The notes: generated by a model not told the origin, from the sequence alone. A stretch of DNA of 64,000 nucleotides from Bradyrhizobium sp. JYMT SZCCT0180 (GCF_018130165.1 NZ_JAFCLZ010000009.1:1-64000); one strand, 5' to 3'. Counted from the first letter of the stretch, positions 1 through 9,683 are shown. Program-made: numbers and translations.

Positions 1-246
1 TGGTGACGGAGTCAACCAAGAACTCGTCTCCGGGGAGATCACGGCATAAGCCGTAAAGCCATTGCGCAGGGAAGGCCGGGTGTTCTCCGCTGCCCTGTAT
101 GCTCGTGTGCAGCCTACTTAGTGCAAATCGCACACGAGACCGCGGGTGCAGCGCGCACCCGGTCTTCCCTGCGCCCTCTATCTTCGAGGGCAAGGAAATT
201 TCTGGCAAAGCTCGGGCGCAATGCGTCGCGAGAACGCGAACCCACA
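1..246. repeat. Dispersed intergenic element, copy A
   Basis: This stretch recurs in inverted orientation at 44041-44285 with most positions conserved, including a central palindromic part around the 'ACCGCGGGTGCAGCGCGC' core. It has no credible coding potential: the short frames that cross it have no family resemblance. It is cut by the window start, so its left end is unknown. Confidence 0.8.
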
Positions 247-252
247 TTCAGC

Positions 253-353
253 TGTCATCACCCGCGCAGGCGGGTGATCCAGTATTCCAGAGGCGTCCGT
301 GACAGATCCGAGAAGCCGCGGCGTACTGGATCCCCGCCTGCGCGGGGATGACA
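253..353. repeat. ~100-bp palindromic repeat (family 1)
   Basis: The ends are inverted copies of 'TGTCAT' plus a GC-rich stem (cccgcgcaggcggg / ccccgcctgcgcgggg), with internal 'CCAGTATTCCAGA' and 'GGCGTACTGGAT' segments. The same architecture recurs near 19361, 22303, 25232, 30791 and 38839. It is a REP/BIME-like intergenic palindrome. Confidence 0.8.
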
Positions 354-378
354 GCATTGTGCGGAGCCGCTCCGTCGC

Positions 379-462
379 CGTCATTGCGAGCGGAGCGATG
401 CAATCCATCGTTCCGCGCGGGAAGCATGGATTGCTTCGTCGCTATCGTTCCTCGCAATGACG
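379..462. repeat. Palindromic repeat (family 2, CATTGCGAG type)
   Basis: The element starts with 'GTCATTGCGAG' and ends with the inverted 'CTCGCAATGAC', with the inner inverted pair 'GCAATCCAT' / 'ATGGATTGC'. A longer relative lies at 44529-44640. The remaining bases to 534 hold only the ribosome binding site of the next gene. Confidence 0.75.
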
Positions 463-534
463 TTACTCACTGGGTCTGGAATTATTGCCTCGAGCTCGCA
501 TATCGGGCATCGGACCGCAGCGAAGGAACCGCGC

Positions 535-1776
535 ATGAGTTTACAGGCAGACTTCACCAGCCAGGAGTTCTTTCGCGATCCTGCCACCGCGATCGAGAAG
601 CTGCGCAGTACCGGGCCGGTGGTGGAGGTGCGCTTTCCGATCATCGGCAAGGTGTGGGCCACGACCACGCAAGCGCTCGCCGATCAGGTGCTGAAGGATA
701 CGGAGACCTTCACCATCCGCCGCGACGATGGCAATGTCGCCGGGCTGCAATGGTGGATGCCGGGCATCGTGCGCACGCTCGCCAACAGCATGCTGTCGAT
801 GGACGAGCCCGACCACAAGCGGTTGCGCGACATCGTCGATGAAGCGTTCCGCCGCCGCGCCGTGCTCGACATGGAACCGCATATCCAGGCCATCGGCGAC
901 CAGCTTGCCGATGAATTGTTCGCCGATGGCAGTCCGGCTGATCTCGTCGAGCGCTTTGCGCGCCGGCTGCCGCTGTCGGTGATTTGCGAACTGCTCGGGC
1001 TGCCGCTCGCCGACCGCGCCAAATTCACCGCCTGGGCCAGCGGCTTTACCCGCTTCACCGGTGCGCTCGGCTTCCTCGGCATGATGCCGAAGATTTTTGC
1101 CATGCGGCGCTATGTCGAGCAGCATCTGGAAACCGTTCGCCGGCAAGGCGGGCAGGGCTTGATCGCCGAGATCGTGCGCGTCGAAAAGGACGGCGGGAAG
1201 ATCAGCCGCGAGGAGATCGTGTCGATGGTGTTCCTGCTGCTGTTCGCCGGCCACGAGACCACGACCCATTTGATCAGCGGATCGGCGTTCGAGCTTCTGA
1301 AGAATCCCGGACTGCGCGACTGGCTGCGTGAGGACGAAAGCCGGCTCGATCTGGCGGTCGAGGAATTTCTGCGCTTCATCACGCCGGTGCAATTCACCAA
1401 GCCGCGCTATGTGCGCCGGGATGTCGATCTTGGCGGCGTGCAGGTGAGGAAGGGCGAAAAGGTCATGGCGATGCTCGCCGCCGCCAACATGGACCCGCAA
1501 GCCAATCCGCATCCCGAGCGGCTCGACCTGCAGCGCAGGCCCAACCGACACATCGCGTTCGGCACCGGAATCCATTTTTGCCTCGGCCATCAGCTGGCGC
1601 GGATCGAAGGCCGATGCGCGCTCAAATCGCTGTTCCGGCGCTGGCCCGAACTGACGCTGGCAGTCGATCCATCCGAAATCAAATGGCGCAAGCGGCCCGG
1701 CCTGCGCGCGATCGATCGGCTGCCGGTGAGGGCGATCAGGCAAACACGCGGCCCGGGTGGCGCCAAGCAAGGGTAG
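535..1776 (+). CDS. Cytochrome P450
   Basis: A haem-thiolate monooxygenase of 413 residues, the usual size for a soluble bacterial class I P450. The haem-binding motif FGTGIHFCLG is at 342-351 with the thiolate Cys349; the I-helix oxygen-activation motif AGHETT is at 238-243; the K-helix ExxR is E277-R280. No membrane anchor is present, so it is probably cytoplasmic and depends on a ferredoxin and reductase encoded elsewhere, as none is adjacent. An in-frame start exists 78 bases upstream, but the ATG at 535 follows a GAAGGA ribosome binding site. The substrate cannot be read from the sequence; the gene stands alone between repeats and the ilvD remnant. Confidence 0.93.
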   Translation: MSLQADFTSQEFFRDPATAIEKLRSTGPVVEVRFPIIGKVWATTTQALADQVLKDTETFTIRRDDGNVAGLQWWMPGIVRTLANSMLSMDEPDHKRLRDIVDEAFRRRAVLDMEPHIQAIGDQLADELFADGSPADLVERFARRLPLSVICELLGLPLADRAKFTAWASGFTRFTGALGFLGMMPKIFAMRRYVEQHLETVRRQGGQGLIAEIVRVEKDGGKISREEIVSMVFLLLFAGHETTTHLISGSAFELLKNPGLRDWLREDESRLDLAVEEFLRFITPVQFTKPRYVRRDVDLGGVQVRKGEKVMAMLAAANMDPQANPHPERLDLQRRPNRHIAFGTGIHFCLGHQLARIEGRCALKSLFRRWPELTLAVDPSEIKWRKRPGLRAIDRLPVRAIRQTRGPGGAKQG

Positions 1777-1996
1777 CGAAAATTTCGTTCCACAGCCTGT
1801 GCGCGTTGTGCCATCGATCGTTGCCCGCTTGCCACGATTGTTGCGTGGCCGCAACAGTTCCTGAACATTTAACCGTCAAAGCAGCCAGCTATTGCCTGCG
1901 CCGCTTTTTAGCCACACCCCTGCATGAAATCATGCCTTCATAGGCTGATGGCCACAGCGCTCGCCAAGACGAGTCGGCTGGGGAAACAGGTTCGCG

Positions 1997-2713
1997 ATGG
2001 ACGCAAGGAGCAACATCAAGGACAGGCTGCCGAGCTGTCATGTGACGGCGGGTCCCGCACGCGCGCAAGCCTATGCCGCTGTCGTCGCGGCTTCCTTCGG
2101 CGCCGGCAATGCTGCACCGCACCTGCCTGTTGTCGCCGATCAATGCAGCGTCCATTTCGATTCGATCGACCTCGCCGAAATCTTCGCGGGGGAAATCTTC
2201 AAAAAGACTCCGTGTGCCGCGGGTTTGCAGCCGAGCGGCCGTTATGTTGCCAAAGACATACAGGAAATTGGGAGCATATCGCTTCTGATGAAGACGCTGC
2301 TCGACAACGGCCACCTGCGCGGGAATTGCCTTACCGCCACGGGCCGGACGATCGCCGAAAACCTCAAGAGCGTAAAGCCGATGGCCGCCTCGGGCGGTAT
2401 CGTTGGCCAAAAAGATTTTGCGCAGGAAGGTGCGGTCGTGAAGGTCGCGGGCATGTCGAAGCCGAGATTTCCAGGTTCTGAATTTTCAAGTTCTGTCCGC
2501 GGCTTGGACCGCGAAGAGAACGCCGCGGAGGGTCTTAACGTAAAGTTGACCGGCGCCGACGCCCCTGAACATGAGACCAAACGGCAGTCCCGAGCGACTA
2601 ACCTCAAATCGGCTGCGCTGTGGAAGGACGCCCAAAGGACCGGGCAGGCGATGGGTGGCGCTGTTTCCCATCCAGACGGTGCGCACGAGAAACAGTGTTA
2701 TGCGGACATCTAG
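1997..2713 (+). pseudogene. ilvD/edd-family dehydratase remnant with in-frame deletions
   Basis: Residues 1-24 match the N-terminus of dihydroxy-acid dehydratases of the IlvD/Edd family (a 'RLPSxHVTxGPARA' stretch). The reading frame then jumps to the middle of the family: HLPVVADQC, TPCAAGLQPSGRYVAKDI, LLMKTLLDNGHLRGNCLT, TGRTIAENLK, and GGIVGQK...EGAVVKVAGM up to about residue 180 (nt 2536). An intact enzyme has about 560-610 residues; the segment carrying the Fe-S cysteines and most of the C-terminal half are missing. 'AEIF' is duplicated as AEIFAGEIF, from a 15-base tandem duplication near 2180. The last ~58 codons have no recognisable homology and overlap the start of the next gene. Activity is not expected. 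Confidence 0.75.
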
Positions 2714-3560
2714 GCGTATCATTCTTGCGTTGATGTTAGGGGCCGCGCCGGTGGCAGGCTCCGGATTCGCGTTCGATGGTGCGCCGGTAAATCCCAAAGA
2801 TGCCGCTCTTCCCGTGGTTTCCCAGCCCGCCGCCCAGGCGTTGAACGCCCAGGCCTTGGGTATTCCAGGCGCAAAAAAGGCGATTCCGCCGGCAACCGCG
2901 GCGGCCGCCGCCACTGCGCCGTCGCTGACCTCCCTGCAATACGCCGCTGAAGGCGGTCATCCGGTGGCGCAGTGGAAGCTCGGCCGGATGTATGCCAACG
3001 GCGATGGCGTCACCCAGGACGACCTGCGGGCGTTCGAATATTTCAGCCGCATTGCCAACCAGCACGCCGAGGATAGCCCGTCGGCGCCTCAGGCGACGAT
3101 CGTGGCCAACGCGTTCGTGGCGCTGGGGCGGTACTATCTCAACGGCATTCCCAATTCGAAGGTCAAGGTCGACCGGGAGCGGGCGCGGGAGATGTTCTCC
3201 TATGCCGCGTCCTATTTCGGCAATGCCGACGCCCAGTACGACCTGGCGCGGCTCTATCTGAAGACCCCGGACGCTTCGCGGGAAGATTTCCGCTATGGCG
3301 CTCGCTGGCTTGGTCTGGCCGCCCAGAAGGGCCAGCATCAGGCGCAGGCGCTGCTCGGACAGATGCTGTTCAACGGCGACCGGCTGCCGCCGCAGCGCGC
3401 GCGGGGGCTGATGTGGCTGACCCTGGCGAGCGAGAGTGCGACGCCGGACGAGGCCTGGATCAAGGAAAGCTACACCCGGGCGATGTCGAAAGCCTCTGGC
3501 GACGACCGCGCCATGGCGCTGCAGATGCTCGAGCACTGGGTGCAGGGCCGCCGGGACTGA
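2700..3560 (+). CDS. exoR: Sel1-repeat periplasmic regulator, ExoR-like
   Basis: A 286-residue exported protein: a hydrophobic signal sequence (RRIILALMLGAAPVAG) followed by Sel1/TPR-like helical repeats (AAEGGHPVAQWKLGRMYANG, NADAQYDLARLYL, GQHQAQALLGQMLFNGD). The arrangement and the C-terminal block (ATPDEAWIKESYTRAM) resemble rhizobial ExoR, the periplasmic inhibitor of the ChvG/ExoS-ChvI two-component system that controls exopolysaccharide and motility. No partner two-component genes are adjacent. The ATG at 2700 begins at the signal peptide; an upstream in-frame start would add 43 residues of remnant sequence. Family assignment is from memory of the motifs; the role in this organism is inference. 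Confidence 0.8.
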   Translation: MRTSRRIILALMLGAAPVAGSGFAFDGAPVNPKDAALPVVSQPAAQALNAQALGIPGAKKAIPPATAAAAATAPSLTSLQYAAEGGHPVAQWKLGRMYANGDGVTQDDLRAFEYFSRIANQHAEDSPSAPQATIVANAFVALGRYYLNGIPNSKVKVDRERAREMFSYAASYFGNADAQYDLARLYLKTPDASREDFRYGARWLGLAAQKGQHQAQALLGQMLFNGDRLPPQRARGLMWLTLASESATPDEAWIKESYTRAMSKASGDDRAMALQMLEHWVQGRRD

Positions 3561-3563
3561 TTC

Positions 3564-3589
3564 CCGCGGCCTCTTAGTTGCTGCCGCGG
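3564..3589. terminator. Putative hairpin between convergent genes
   Basis: CCGCGGC (3564-3570) pairs with GCCGCGG (3583-3589) around a 12-base loop, between the convergent exoR-like and exonuclease III genes. There is no clear U-tract, so terminator function is tentative. Confidence 0.35.
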
Positions 3590-3614
3590 CTTGCCTTGAG
3601 CGGCGCCAATTCGC

Positions 3615-4406
3615 TCAGGCGGTTTCGAGATCGAGATCGGCCCAGACCGGGACATGGTCCGACGGCTTCTCCCAGGCACGCACGTAGCTATCGACGCCGA
3701 CATTGGTGAGCCGGTCGCTGGCCTGCGGCGACAGCAGCAAATGGTCGATCCGAATGCCCCAGTTCTTCTGCCAGGCCCCGGCCTGATAGTCCCAGAACGT
3801 GTATTGCCCGGGAGCGTCGTTCACGGCGCGCAGCGCGTCGGTCAGGCCGAGGCCGAGGAGGGATTGAAAGGCCTCGCGGGTCGCCGGCAAGAACAAGGCG
3901 TCCTTGGCCCAGGCGGAGGGATTGTAAACGTCGGCTGCCGCCGGAATGACGTTAAAATCGCCCGCCAGGATCAGCGGCTCCTCCGCTTTAAGTCGCTCCC
4001 TCGAGTATTCAAGAAGCCGCGACATCCATTTGAGTTTGTAGGGATATTTGTCCGTATCTGGCGGGTTGCCGTTGGGTAAATAAAGACAGGCGATGCGCAG
4101 CACGCCCTTCTTCAGGGGAATCACGCCCTCAAGGAAACGGGCATGGGCGTCCTCGTCGTCGCCGGCGAGGCCGGATTTGGTTTCCTCGAAAGGCAGCTTC
4201 GACAACAGCGCAACGCCGTTAAAGGTCTTCTGACCGTGGGTGACGACGTTGTAGCCGAGCGCCTCGATTTCGAGCCGCGGAAAGGCGTCATCGATGCATT
4301 TGATTTCCTGCAGGCAGACGACGTCAGGCGCGCAGTCCTTCAGCCAGGTCAGCAGATGGTCGATCCGTTGCCGAACCGAATTGACGTTCCACGTAGCAAT
4401 ACGCAT
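3615..4406 (-). CDS. xthA: Exodeoxyribonuclease III (AP endonuclease)
   Basis: A 263-residue Mg-dependent exonuclease/AP endonuclease of the EEP fold, acting in base excision repair. Conserved blocks are in family order: WNVNSVR at 6-12, LQEIK with the metal-binding Glu34, the GDFNVIP motif, RIDHLLLS and the terminal SDHVPVWADL with the catalytic His. The ATG at 4406 gives the canonical MRIATWNVNS start; a longer in-frame reading would add 70 residues with no family counterpart. It is divergent from the RND efflux operon across a 157-base gap and convergent with the exoR-like gene. Length and motifs are those of a complete enzyme. Confidence 0.95.
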   Translation of the reverse strand: MRIATWNVNSVRQRIDHLLTWLKDCAPDVVCLQEIKCIDDAFPRLEIEALGYNVVTHGQKTFNGVALLSKLPFEETKSGLAGDDEDAHARFLEGVIPLKKGVLRIACLYLPNGNPPDTDKYPYKLKWMSRLLEYSRERLKAEEPLILAGDFNVIPAAADVYNPSAWAKDALFLPATREAFQSLLGLGLTDALRAVNDAPGQYTFWDYQAGAWQKNWGIRIDHLLLSPQASDRLTNVGVDSYVRAWEKPSDHVPVWADLDLETA

Positions 4407-4563
4407 TGCAAAAGCCCGGATTGTAATCGCACATTTTCGCTGCAGTGGCATACCATGTGCCGCGAGGCTGTGATAACTATCTAGAAATAAGGCGTAAAAG
4501 TCGCCGTCAAGGGGGCCGGGAGCAGCTGTCCCGCCCTTTGCGGACCGGCGGACGTGAAAAATT

Positions 4564-5694
4564 ATGAAAAAGCGTAACTGGATACTTTTTGCCGGCATTA
4601 TCGGCATCGTCGCCATCGCGGCCTACACAACCCGCTCGTCGTGGATGGGGAGCAACGCCAGCGCACAGGGGCCGCAGCGCCCTCGGATGGTCTCGGTCGA
4701 ACTGGCGAAGGCGGAGCGCAAGTCCGTGCCCGTCGATGTCGATGCCAACGGAACCGTCACGCCGATCTCCAGCGTGGCGCTGAAGTCGCGGCTGGAGACC
4801 ACCATCGTGTCGGTCCATTTCCAGGACGGCGCCAAGGTCAACGAAGGCGACTTGCTGTTCACGCTCGATGCGCGCCAGATCGACGCCCAGATCGAGCAGG
4901 CCGAGGGGGTGCTGGCGAAGGACCAGGCCCAGCTCGAAGGCGCGCTGCGCGATGTCCGGCGCTACAGCGAGCTGATCGGCAAGGGCGCCACCACGCAGGT
5001 CAATCTCGACAACGCCAAGACCACGGCTGACATCCTGGCTGGAACCATCAAGGCCGACCAGGCGGCGCTCGACAATCTGAAGGTCCAGAAAAGCTACACC
5101 ACGATCCGCGCACCGTTCTCGGGCCGGGTCGGTACCGCCAACGTCAAGGTCGGCAATTTCGTGCGGCCGGCCGATCTCGCGGCGCTCGCCGTCATCAACC
5201 AGATGGCGCCGGTCTACGTGACTTTCGCCGTCCCCCAGCGCGTGCTGGTCGATCTGCGCGAGTCGATGGCGAAGGGGGCATCCGGGGTGACCGCGACGAT
5301 CCCGGGTCATCAGCGCTCGGAAAGCGGCAAGGTTGCGATGGTCGAGAACACGGTGGATGCCACCACCGGCATGGTCACCGTGCGCGGTATCATGAACAAC
5401 GAGAATGAGACCTTGTGGCCGGGCACCCTGGTCGCGACCAGGCTGACGATCCGCAGCGAAGATGCGATCGTGGTTCCGACGGTCGCCGTGCAGCGCAGCC
5501 AGAGCGGCAATTTCGTCTTCGTCGTCAAGGACGGCACCGCCAAGGTTCAATCGGTCACGGTCGATCGTACCTCGCAGGGCATGTCGGTGATTTCAGAAGG
5601 CCTCGCCGGCGACGAAAGCGTGGTGGTCGACGGACAATTGCTGCTGTCGGACGGAACGCGGGTCGAACCGCGGACGAAGAAGGCGGGGGCGTAG
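4564..5694 (+). CDS. RND efflux periplasmic adaptor (MdtA-like)
   Basis: A 376-residue membrane fusion protein linking an inner-membrane RND pump to an outer-membrane channel. An N-terminal membrane anchor (residues ~6-21) is followed by the split biotinyl/lipoyl domain (VHFQDGAKVNEGDLLFTLD and SGRVGTANVKVGNFV), an alpha-helical hairpin (~95-160) and the beta-barrel and membrane-proximal domains. The stop codon is three bases before the pump gene, so the two are co-transcribed. No TolC-type channel gene lies nearby. The substrate is unknown; the family also serves drug, metal and lipid export. Confidence 0.9.
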   Translation: MKKRNWILFAGIIGIVAIAAYTTRSSWMGSNASAQGPQRPRMVSVELAKAERKSVPVDVDANGTVTPISSVALKSRLETTIVSVHFQDGAKVNEGDLLFTLDARQIDAQIEQAEGVLAKDQAQLEGALRDVRRYSELIGKGATTQVNLDNAKTTADILAGTIKADQAALDNLKVQKSYTTIRAPFSGRVGTANVKVGNFVRPADLAALAVINQMAPVYVTFAVPQRVLVDLRESMAKGASGVTATIPGHQRSESGKVAMVENTVDATTGMVTVRGIMNNENETLWPGTLVATRLTIRSEDAIVVPTVAVQRSQSGNFVFVVKDGTAKVQSVTVDRTSQGMSVISEGLAGDESVVVDGQLLLSDGTRVEPRTKKAGA

Positions 5695-5697
5695 CCG

Positions 5698-8600
5698 ATG
5701 ACGCTCTCGGAGCTCTGCATCCGCCGGCCGGTCATGACGACGCTGATCACGGCGTCGATCATTGCATTCGGCATCTTCGGCTTCCGCCTGCTGCCGGTAT
5801 CGGCGCTGCCGCGGGTCGACTTCCCGACGATCGCCGTGACCGCGACCTTGCCGGGCGCGAGCGCGGAGACGATGGCATCATCTGTGGCCGGCGTCATCGA
5901 GCGCCAGCTCTCGACCATCGCCGGCATCTCCTCGATGTCGTCGAATTCCTCGCAGGGCACCAGCTCGATCACGATCCAGTTCGATCTCAACCGCAACATC
6001 GATTCCGCCGCGCTCGACGTGCAGACGGCGCTGACCATCGCGCAACGGCGGTTGCCGATCGAGATGCGCATCCCGCCGAGTTTCCGAAAAGTGAACCCGG
6101 CCGATTTCGCGATCCTGTTCGTGGTGCTTGGTTCACCGACGCTGCCGCTGTCGGCGGTCAACGAATATGGTGAAATCACCATTGGCCAGACCTTGTCGCA
6201 GATACCGGGCGTCGCGCAGGTCAGTGTCTACGGTGCGCAGAAGTTCGCCGTTCGCGTCCAGGCCGATCCGGAAGCCGCCGCGGCGCGCGGATTGTCGCTC
6301 GAGGACATCCGCGCCGCGGTTTCGGCCGCCAATTCGTCGACCCCGGTCGGCACGCTGAACGGACCGAAGCAGGACGTCGCGCTGCAGGCCTCCGGCCAGA
6401 TGGACAAGGCGGCCGACTACAGCAAGATCGTGGTGGCCTGGCGCAACGGTTCGCCGGTCAAGCTCGACGAGGTCGCAAAGATCTACGACAGCGTCGAGAA
6501 CGAGCGGATCGCAACCTGGCTGAACGACGAGCGCTCGATCGTGCTCGGCATCCAGAAACAGCCGGACGCCAACACGGTGGCGGTGGTCGATGGCATCCTG
6601 GCCAAACTGCCGGTGCTCCGGGCGCAGATCCCGCCATCGGTGTCGATCAACGTGCTGATGGATCGCTCGGTATCCATCCGTCAGGCGGTCGCCGACGTCG
6701 AGGAGACGCTGCTGATCGCGATCGTGCTGGTCATCCTCGTCATCTTCCTGTTCCTGCGCTCGGCGTCCGCGACCTTCATTCCGGCGCTGGCGGTTCCGAT
6801 CTCGCTGTTCGGCACCTGCGCGGTGATGTACGCGCTCGACTATTCGATCAACAACATGACGCTGCTGGCGCTGACCCTGTCGGTCGGGTTCGTGGTCGAC
6901 GACGCCATCGTCATGCTGGAGAACATCGTCCGCCATATCGAGCGGGGGATGCAGCCGTTCGAGGCGGCGCTGAAAGGCGCGCGCGAGATCGGCTTCACGA
7001 TCATTTCGATCACTTTCTCGCTGATCGCCGTGTTCATCCCGGTGCTGCTGATGGGTGGTATCGTTGGCCGGGTGTTCCGCGAGTTTGCGGTGACGGTATC
7101 GGTCGCGATCATCGTGTCGGGATTCGTTTCGCTGACCTTGACGCCGATGCTGTGCGCGCGCGTGTTGCGGGCGCACGACCCGAACAAGAAGCCGAACATC
7201 GTGCTTCGCGGTTTCGAGACGATGTTCGAATCCTGGCTGCGTGCCTATGAATGGACGCTCGACTGGGTGCTGGCGCGCAAGGCGCTGATGCTGGCCGTGA
7301 CGCTGGCGACGCTGGGCGGCACCGTCTACCTCTATATGATCGTGCCGAAGGGCTTCTTTCCGCAGGAGGACACCGGCTTCCTGATCGGCGTGACCGAGGC
7401 CGCGACCGACACGTCCTTCGATGCGATGAAGGAGCGGCAGCAGGCGCTGGTGGCGGTGCTGAGAGGCGATCCCGCGGTCGAATACATCAACTCCACCGTC
7501 GGTGCCGGCGGACCGAACGCGACGGCGAATTACGGGCGCCTGTTCATCGCGCTGAAGCCGAAGAAGGAACGCGACAACCTCACGACGATCATCGGGCGGC
7601 TGCGGGGCAAGGCCCGCCAGATTCCAGGCATGCAGGCGTTCTTCCAGCCGATCCAGAACCTCAATATCGGCGGGCGGATTTCCAAGAGCCAATACCAGTA
7701 CGTGATGCAGAGCGGCGACACCGACTCGCTGTACCGGCTGGCGCCGGAAATGCGCGACAGGATCGAGAAGGTGCCGGGCCTGCTCGACGTCACCACCGAT
7801 CTCTACATCAAGAACCCGCAGATGACGGTCGACATTGACCGCGAGAAGGCCGCCGTTTACGGCGTCACCGTCGACCAGGTTCGCAACCAGCTCTACAACG
7901 CCTACGGCTCGCGTCAGGTCGGCACCATCTACATGCCGTCGAACGACTACCAGATCATCCTCGAAGTGCAGCCGCAGTTCCGGGTCGATCCGTCCGACCT
8001 GTCCAGGCTCTACATGAAGACCCAGAACAACCAGACCATTCCGCTGTCGGCGGTGGCAAAGCTGGTTCCGACGGTGGGGCCGCTGCAAATCAACCACCAG
8101 GCGCAGCAGCCGGCGGTGACGATCTCGTTCAACCTCGCGCCCGGCTATTCGCTGGGCTATGCGGTCGACAAGATCACCACGCTCGAGCAGAGCTCCAATC
8201 TGCCGGCGACCATCGCCACCGGCTTCTCCGGCACGGCGCAGGTGTTCCAGGATTCGCTGCGCGGGCAGGGCGTCCTGATCCTCGCCGCCGTGTTCGCTGC
8301 CTTCGTCATCCTCGGCATCCTCTACGAGAGCTTCATCCACCCGATCACGATCATCTCCGGCCTGCCGTCGGCCGGCATCGGCGCGATCCTGACCCTGATG
8401 CTGTTCGGAATGGAGATGTCGGTCATCGCGATGATCGGCATCGTAATGCTGGTCGGCATCGTCAAGAAGAACGCCATCATGATGGTGGACTTTGCGCTGG
8501 AGCGCCGCAGCGTCGGCCTCAGTGCAGAACATGCGATCCGGGAAGCCGCGCTGCTGCGTTTCCGCCCCATCATGATGACGACGTTCGCCGCGATCTTCGG

Positions 8601-8826
8601 CACGCTGCCGATCGCGCTCGGCGCCGGCGCGGGCGCCGAGCTGCGCCAGCCGCTCGGCGTCGCCGTGGTCGGCGGTCTGTGCCTGTCGCAACTGCTGACG
8701 CTGTACATCACCCCGGTGATCTACATCTATCTCGACCGCATCGACCGCCGCCTGAAGCGCCGGCTCGAGCCGCAGCTCGAAGAAACCGGCGACGACAAGC
8801 GGCCGCACGTGGTCGCGGCCGAGTAA
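5698..8826 (+). CDS. RND multidrug efflux pump (HAE1, MdtB/MdtC-like)
   Basis: A proton-driven inner-membrane transporter of 1042 residues, the full length of the HAE1 family, with the expected TM1 - periplasmic loop - TM2-6 - TM7 - loop - TM8-12 layout. The TM4 proton-relay aspartates are at 401-402 in FVVDDAIVMLENI. The N-terminal text (SELCIRRPVMTTLITASII, FPTIAVTATLPGASAETM) is closest to the MdtB/MdtC branch, though here a single pump gene is present, so a homotrimer is expected. It is followed by an overlapping hydrolase gene (TAATG at 8824-8828). Substrate not predictable. Confidence 0.93.
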   Translation: MTLSELCIRRPVMTTLITASIIAFGIFGFRLLPVSALPRVDFPTIAVTATLPGASAETMASSVAGVIERQLSTIAGISSMSSNSSQGTSSITIQFDLNRNIDSAALDVQTALTIAQRRLPIEMRIPPSFRKVNPADFAILFVVLGSPTLPLSAVNEYGEITIGQTLSQIPGVAQVSVYGAQKFAVRVQADPEAAAARGLSLEDIRAAVSAANSSTPVGTLNGPKQDVALQASGQMDKAADYSKIVVAWRNGSPVKLDEVAKIYDSVENERIATWLNDERSIVLGIQKQPDANTVAVVDGILAKLPVLRAQIPPSVSINVLMDRSVSIRQAVADVEETLLIAIVLVILVIFLFLRSASATFIPALAVPISLFGTCAVMYALDYSINNMTLLALTLSVGFVVDDAIVMLENIVRHIERGMQPFEAALKGAREIGFTIISITFSLIAVFIPVLLMGGIVGRVFREFAVTVSVAIIVSGFVSLTLTPMLCARVLRAHDPNKKPNIVLRGFETMFESWLRAYEWTLDWVLARKALMLAVTLATLGGTVYLYMIVPKGFFPQEDTGFLIGVTEAATDTSFDAMKERQQALVAVLRGDPAVEYINSTVGAGGPNATANYGRLFIALKPKKERDNLTTIIGRLRGKARQIPGMQAFFQPIQNLNIGGRISKSQYQYVMQSGDTDSLYRLAPEMRDRIEKVPGLLDVTTDLYIKNPQMTVDIDREKAAVYGVTVDQVRNQLYNAYGSRQVGTIYMPSNDYQIILEVQPQFRVDPSDLSRLYMKTQNNQTIPLSAVAKLVPTVGPLQINHQAQQPAVTISFNLAPGYSLGYAVDKITTLEQSSNLPATIATGFSGTAQVFQDSLRGQGVLILAAVFAAFVILGILYESFIHPITIISGLPSAGIGAILTLMLFGMEMSVIAMIGIVMLVGIVKKNAIMMVDFALERRSVGLSAEHAIREAALLRFRPIMMTTFAAIFGTLPIALGAGAGAELRQPLGVAVVGGLCLSQLLTLYITPVIYIYLDRIDRRLKRRLEPQLEETGDDKRPHVVAAE

Positions 8827-9683
8827 TGGTCCCGGCGCGGGCAATGCGGACCGCCTTGCGATGCGTCGTTGTCCTGATCGCGCTTGCGTGGAGTGCCGGG
8901 ACGAGGGCGGTCGCCGCCGAGCCGATCGAAATCTTCGACGCGCATCTGCATTACAATTGGGAACCAAAGCCCTATTACCAGCTCGACGAGGTGCTCGCGC
9001 TGTTCAAGAAGCATCGCGTCACCGGCATCCTAGCGACCAGCCGCCCGAACAGCGGAACGCATGCGCTGGTGGATGCGAAGGCCGAGGGCCTGCAGGTCGT
9101 GCCTTTCATCCGGCCGTACCGCGTCCGGTCAGATATCCAGAGCTGGTTCGGCGATCCCGTGATCTTCGATCTCGTGCAGGACGAATTCAAGCGCGGCTAT
9201 TACCGCGGCATCGGCGAATTCCATCTGTCGGGCAAGTCGGCGGAAAACGAGTGGGTGAAGAAGACCGTCGATTTTGCCGTCGCCAACGACCTCTACCTGC
9301 ACGCCCATGCCGATGACGAGGCGGTCGAGATCCTGATGCGGGACAATCCGAAGGCCCGGATCATCTGGGCGCATACCGGCTTTGGGCTGTCGACCGATCG
9401 CGTCACGGTGATGCTGTCGAAATACCCAAAGCTGTGGGGAGAGTTGTCGTATCGCAGCGGCATCACCGACGGCGCGGGCAAGCTGACGGCTGAGTGGCGG
9501 ACGCTGTTCGAACGCTATCCCGATCGCTTCCTGCTCGGTTCGGACACCTGGGTGCCGGAGCGCTGGGCGAGCTATGGTGAGATCATGGCGAGCTATCGCG
9601 CATGGCTGGCACAGCTATCGCCAAAAATCGCCGAGCAGATCGCGAGCGGCAATGCGAAGGCGCTGTTCGCCGACAAGCGTTAG
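8826..9683 (+). CDS. Exported TIM-barrel amidohydrolase-like protein
   Basis: A 285-residue protein with an N-terminal signal sequence (CVVVLIALAWSAG...VAAEP), then an amidohydrolase_2-like metal site: the DAHLH motif with His40 and His42, later YLHAHADDEA, IIWAHTGFG and LLGSDTW, which match the positions of further metal ligands in this TIM-barrel superfamily. It starts inside the stop codon of the RND pump, so translation is probably coupled; an alternative ATG at 8844 would also keep the signal peptide. An exported metal-dependent hydrolase in an efflux operon could process an exported compound, but that is inference. The 3' end faces erpA, 16 bases away. Confidence 0.75.
   Translation: MVPARAMRTALRCVVVLIALAWSAGTRAVAAEPIEIFDAHLHYNWEPKPYYQLDEVLALFKKHRVTGILATSRPNSGTHALVDAKAEGLQVVPFIRPYRVRSDIQSWFGDPVIFDLVQDEFKRGYYRGIGEFHLSGKSAENEWVKKTVDFAVANDLYLHAHADDEAVEILMRDNPKARIIWAHTGFGLSTDRVTVMLSKYPKLWGELSYRSGITDGAGKLTAEWRTLFERYPDRFLLGSDTWVPERWASYGEIMASYRAWLAQLSPKIAEQIASGNAKALFADKR

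Noticed and set aside
541..1854. 437-codon frame antisense to the P450
   Set aside because: Antisense to a gene with complete P450 motifs; no start signal or family match.
6133..8967. 944-codon open frame antisense to the RND pump
   Set aside because: It reads His/Arg/Asp-rich nonsense opposite a well-supported transporter; long antisense frames are expected in GC-rich coding DNA.
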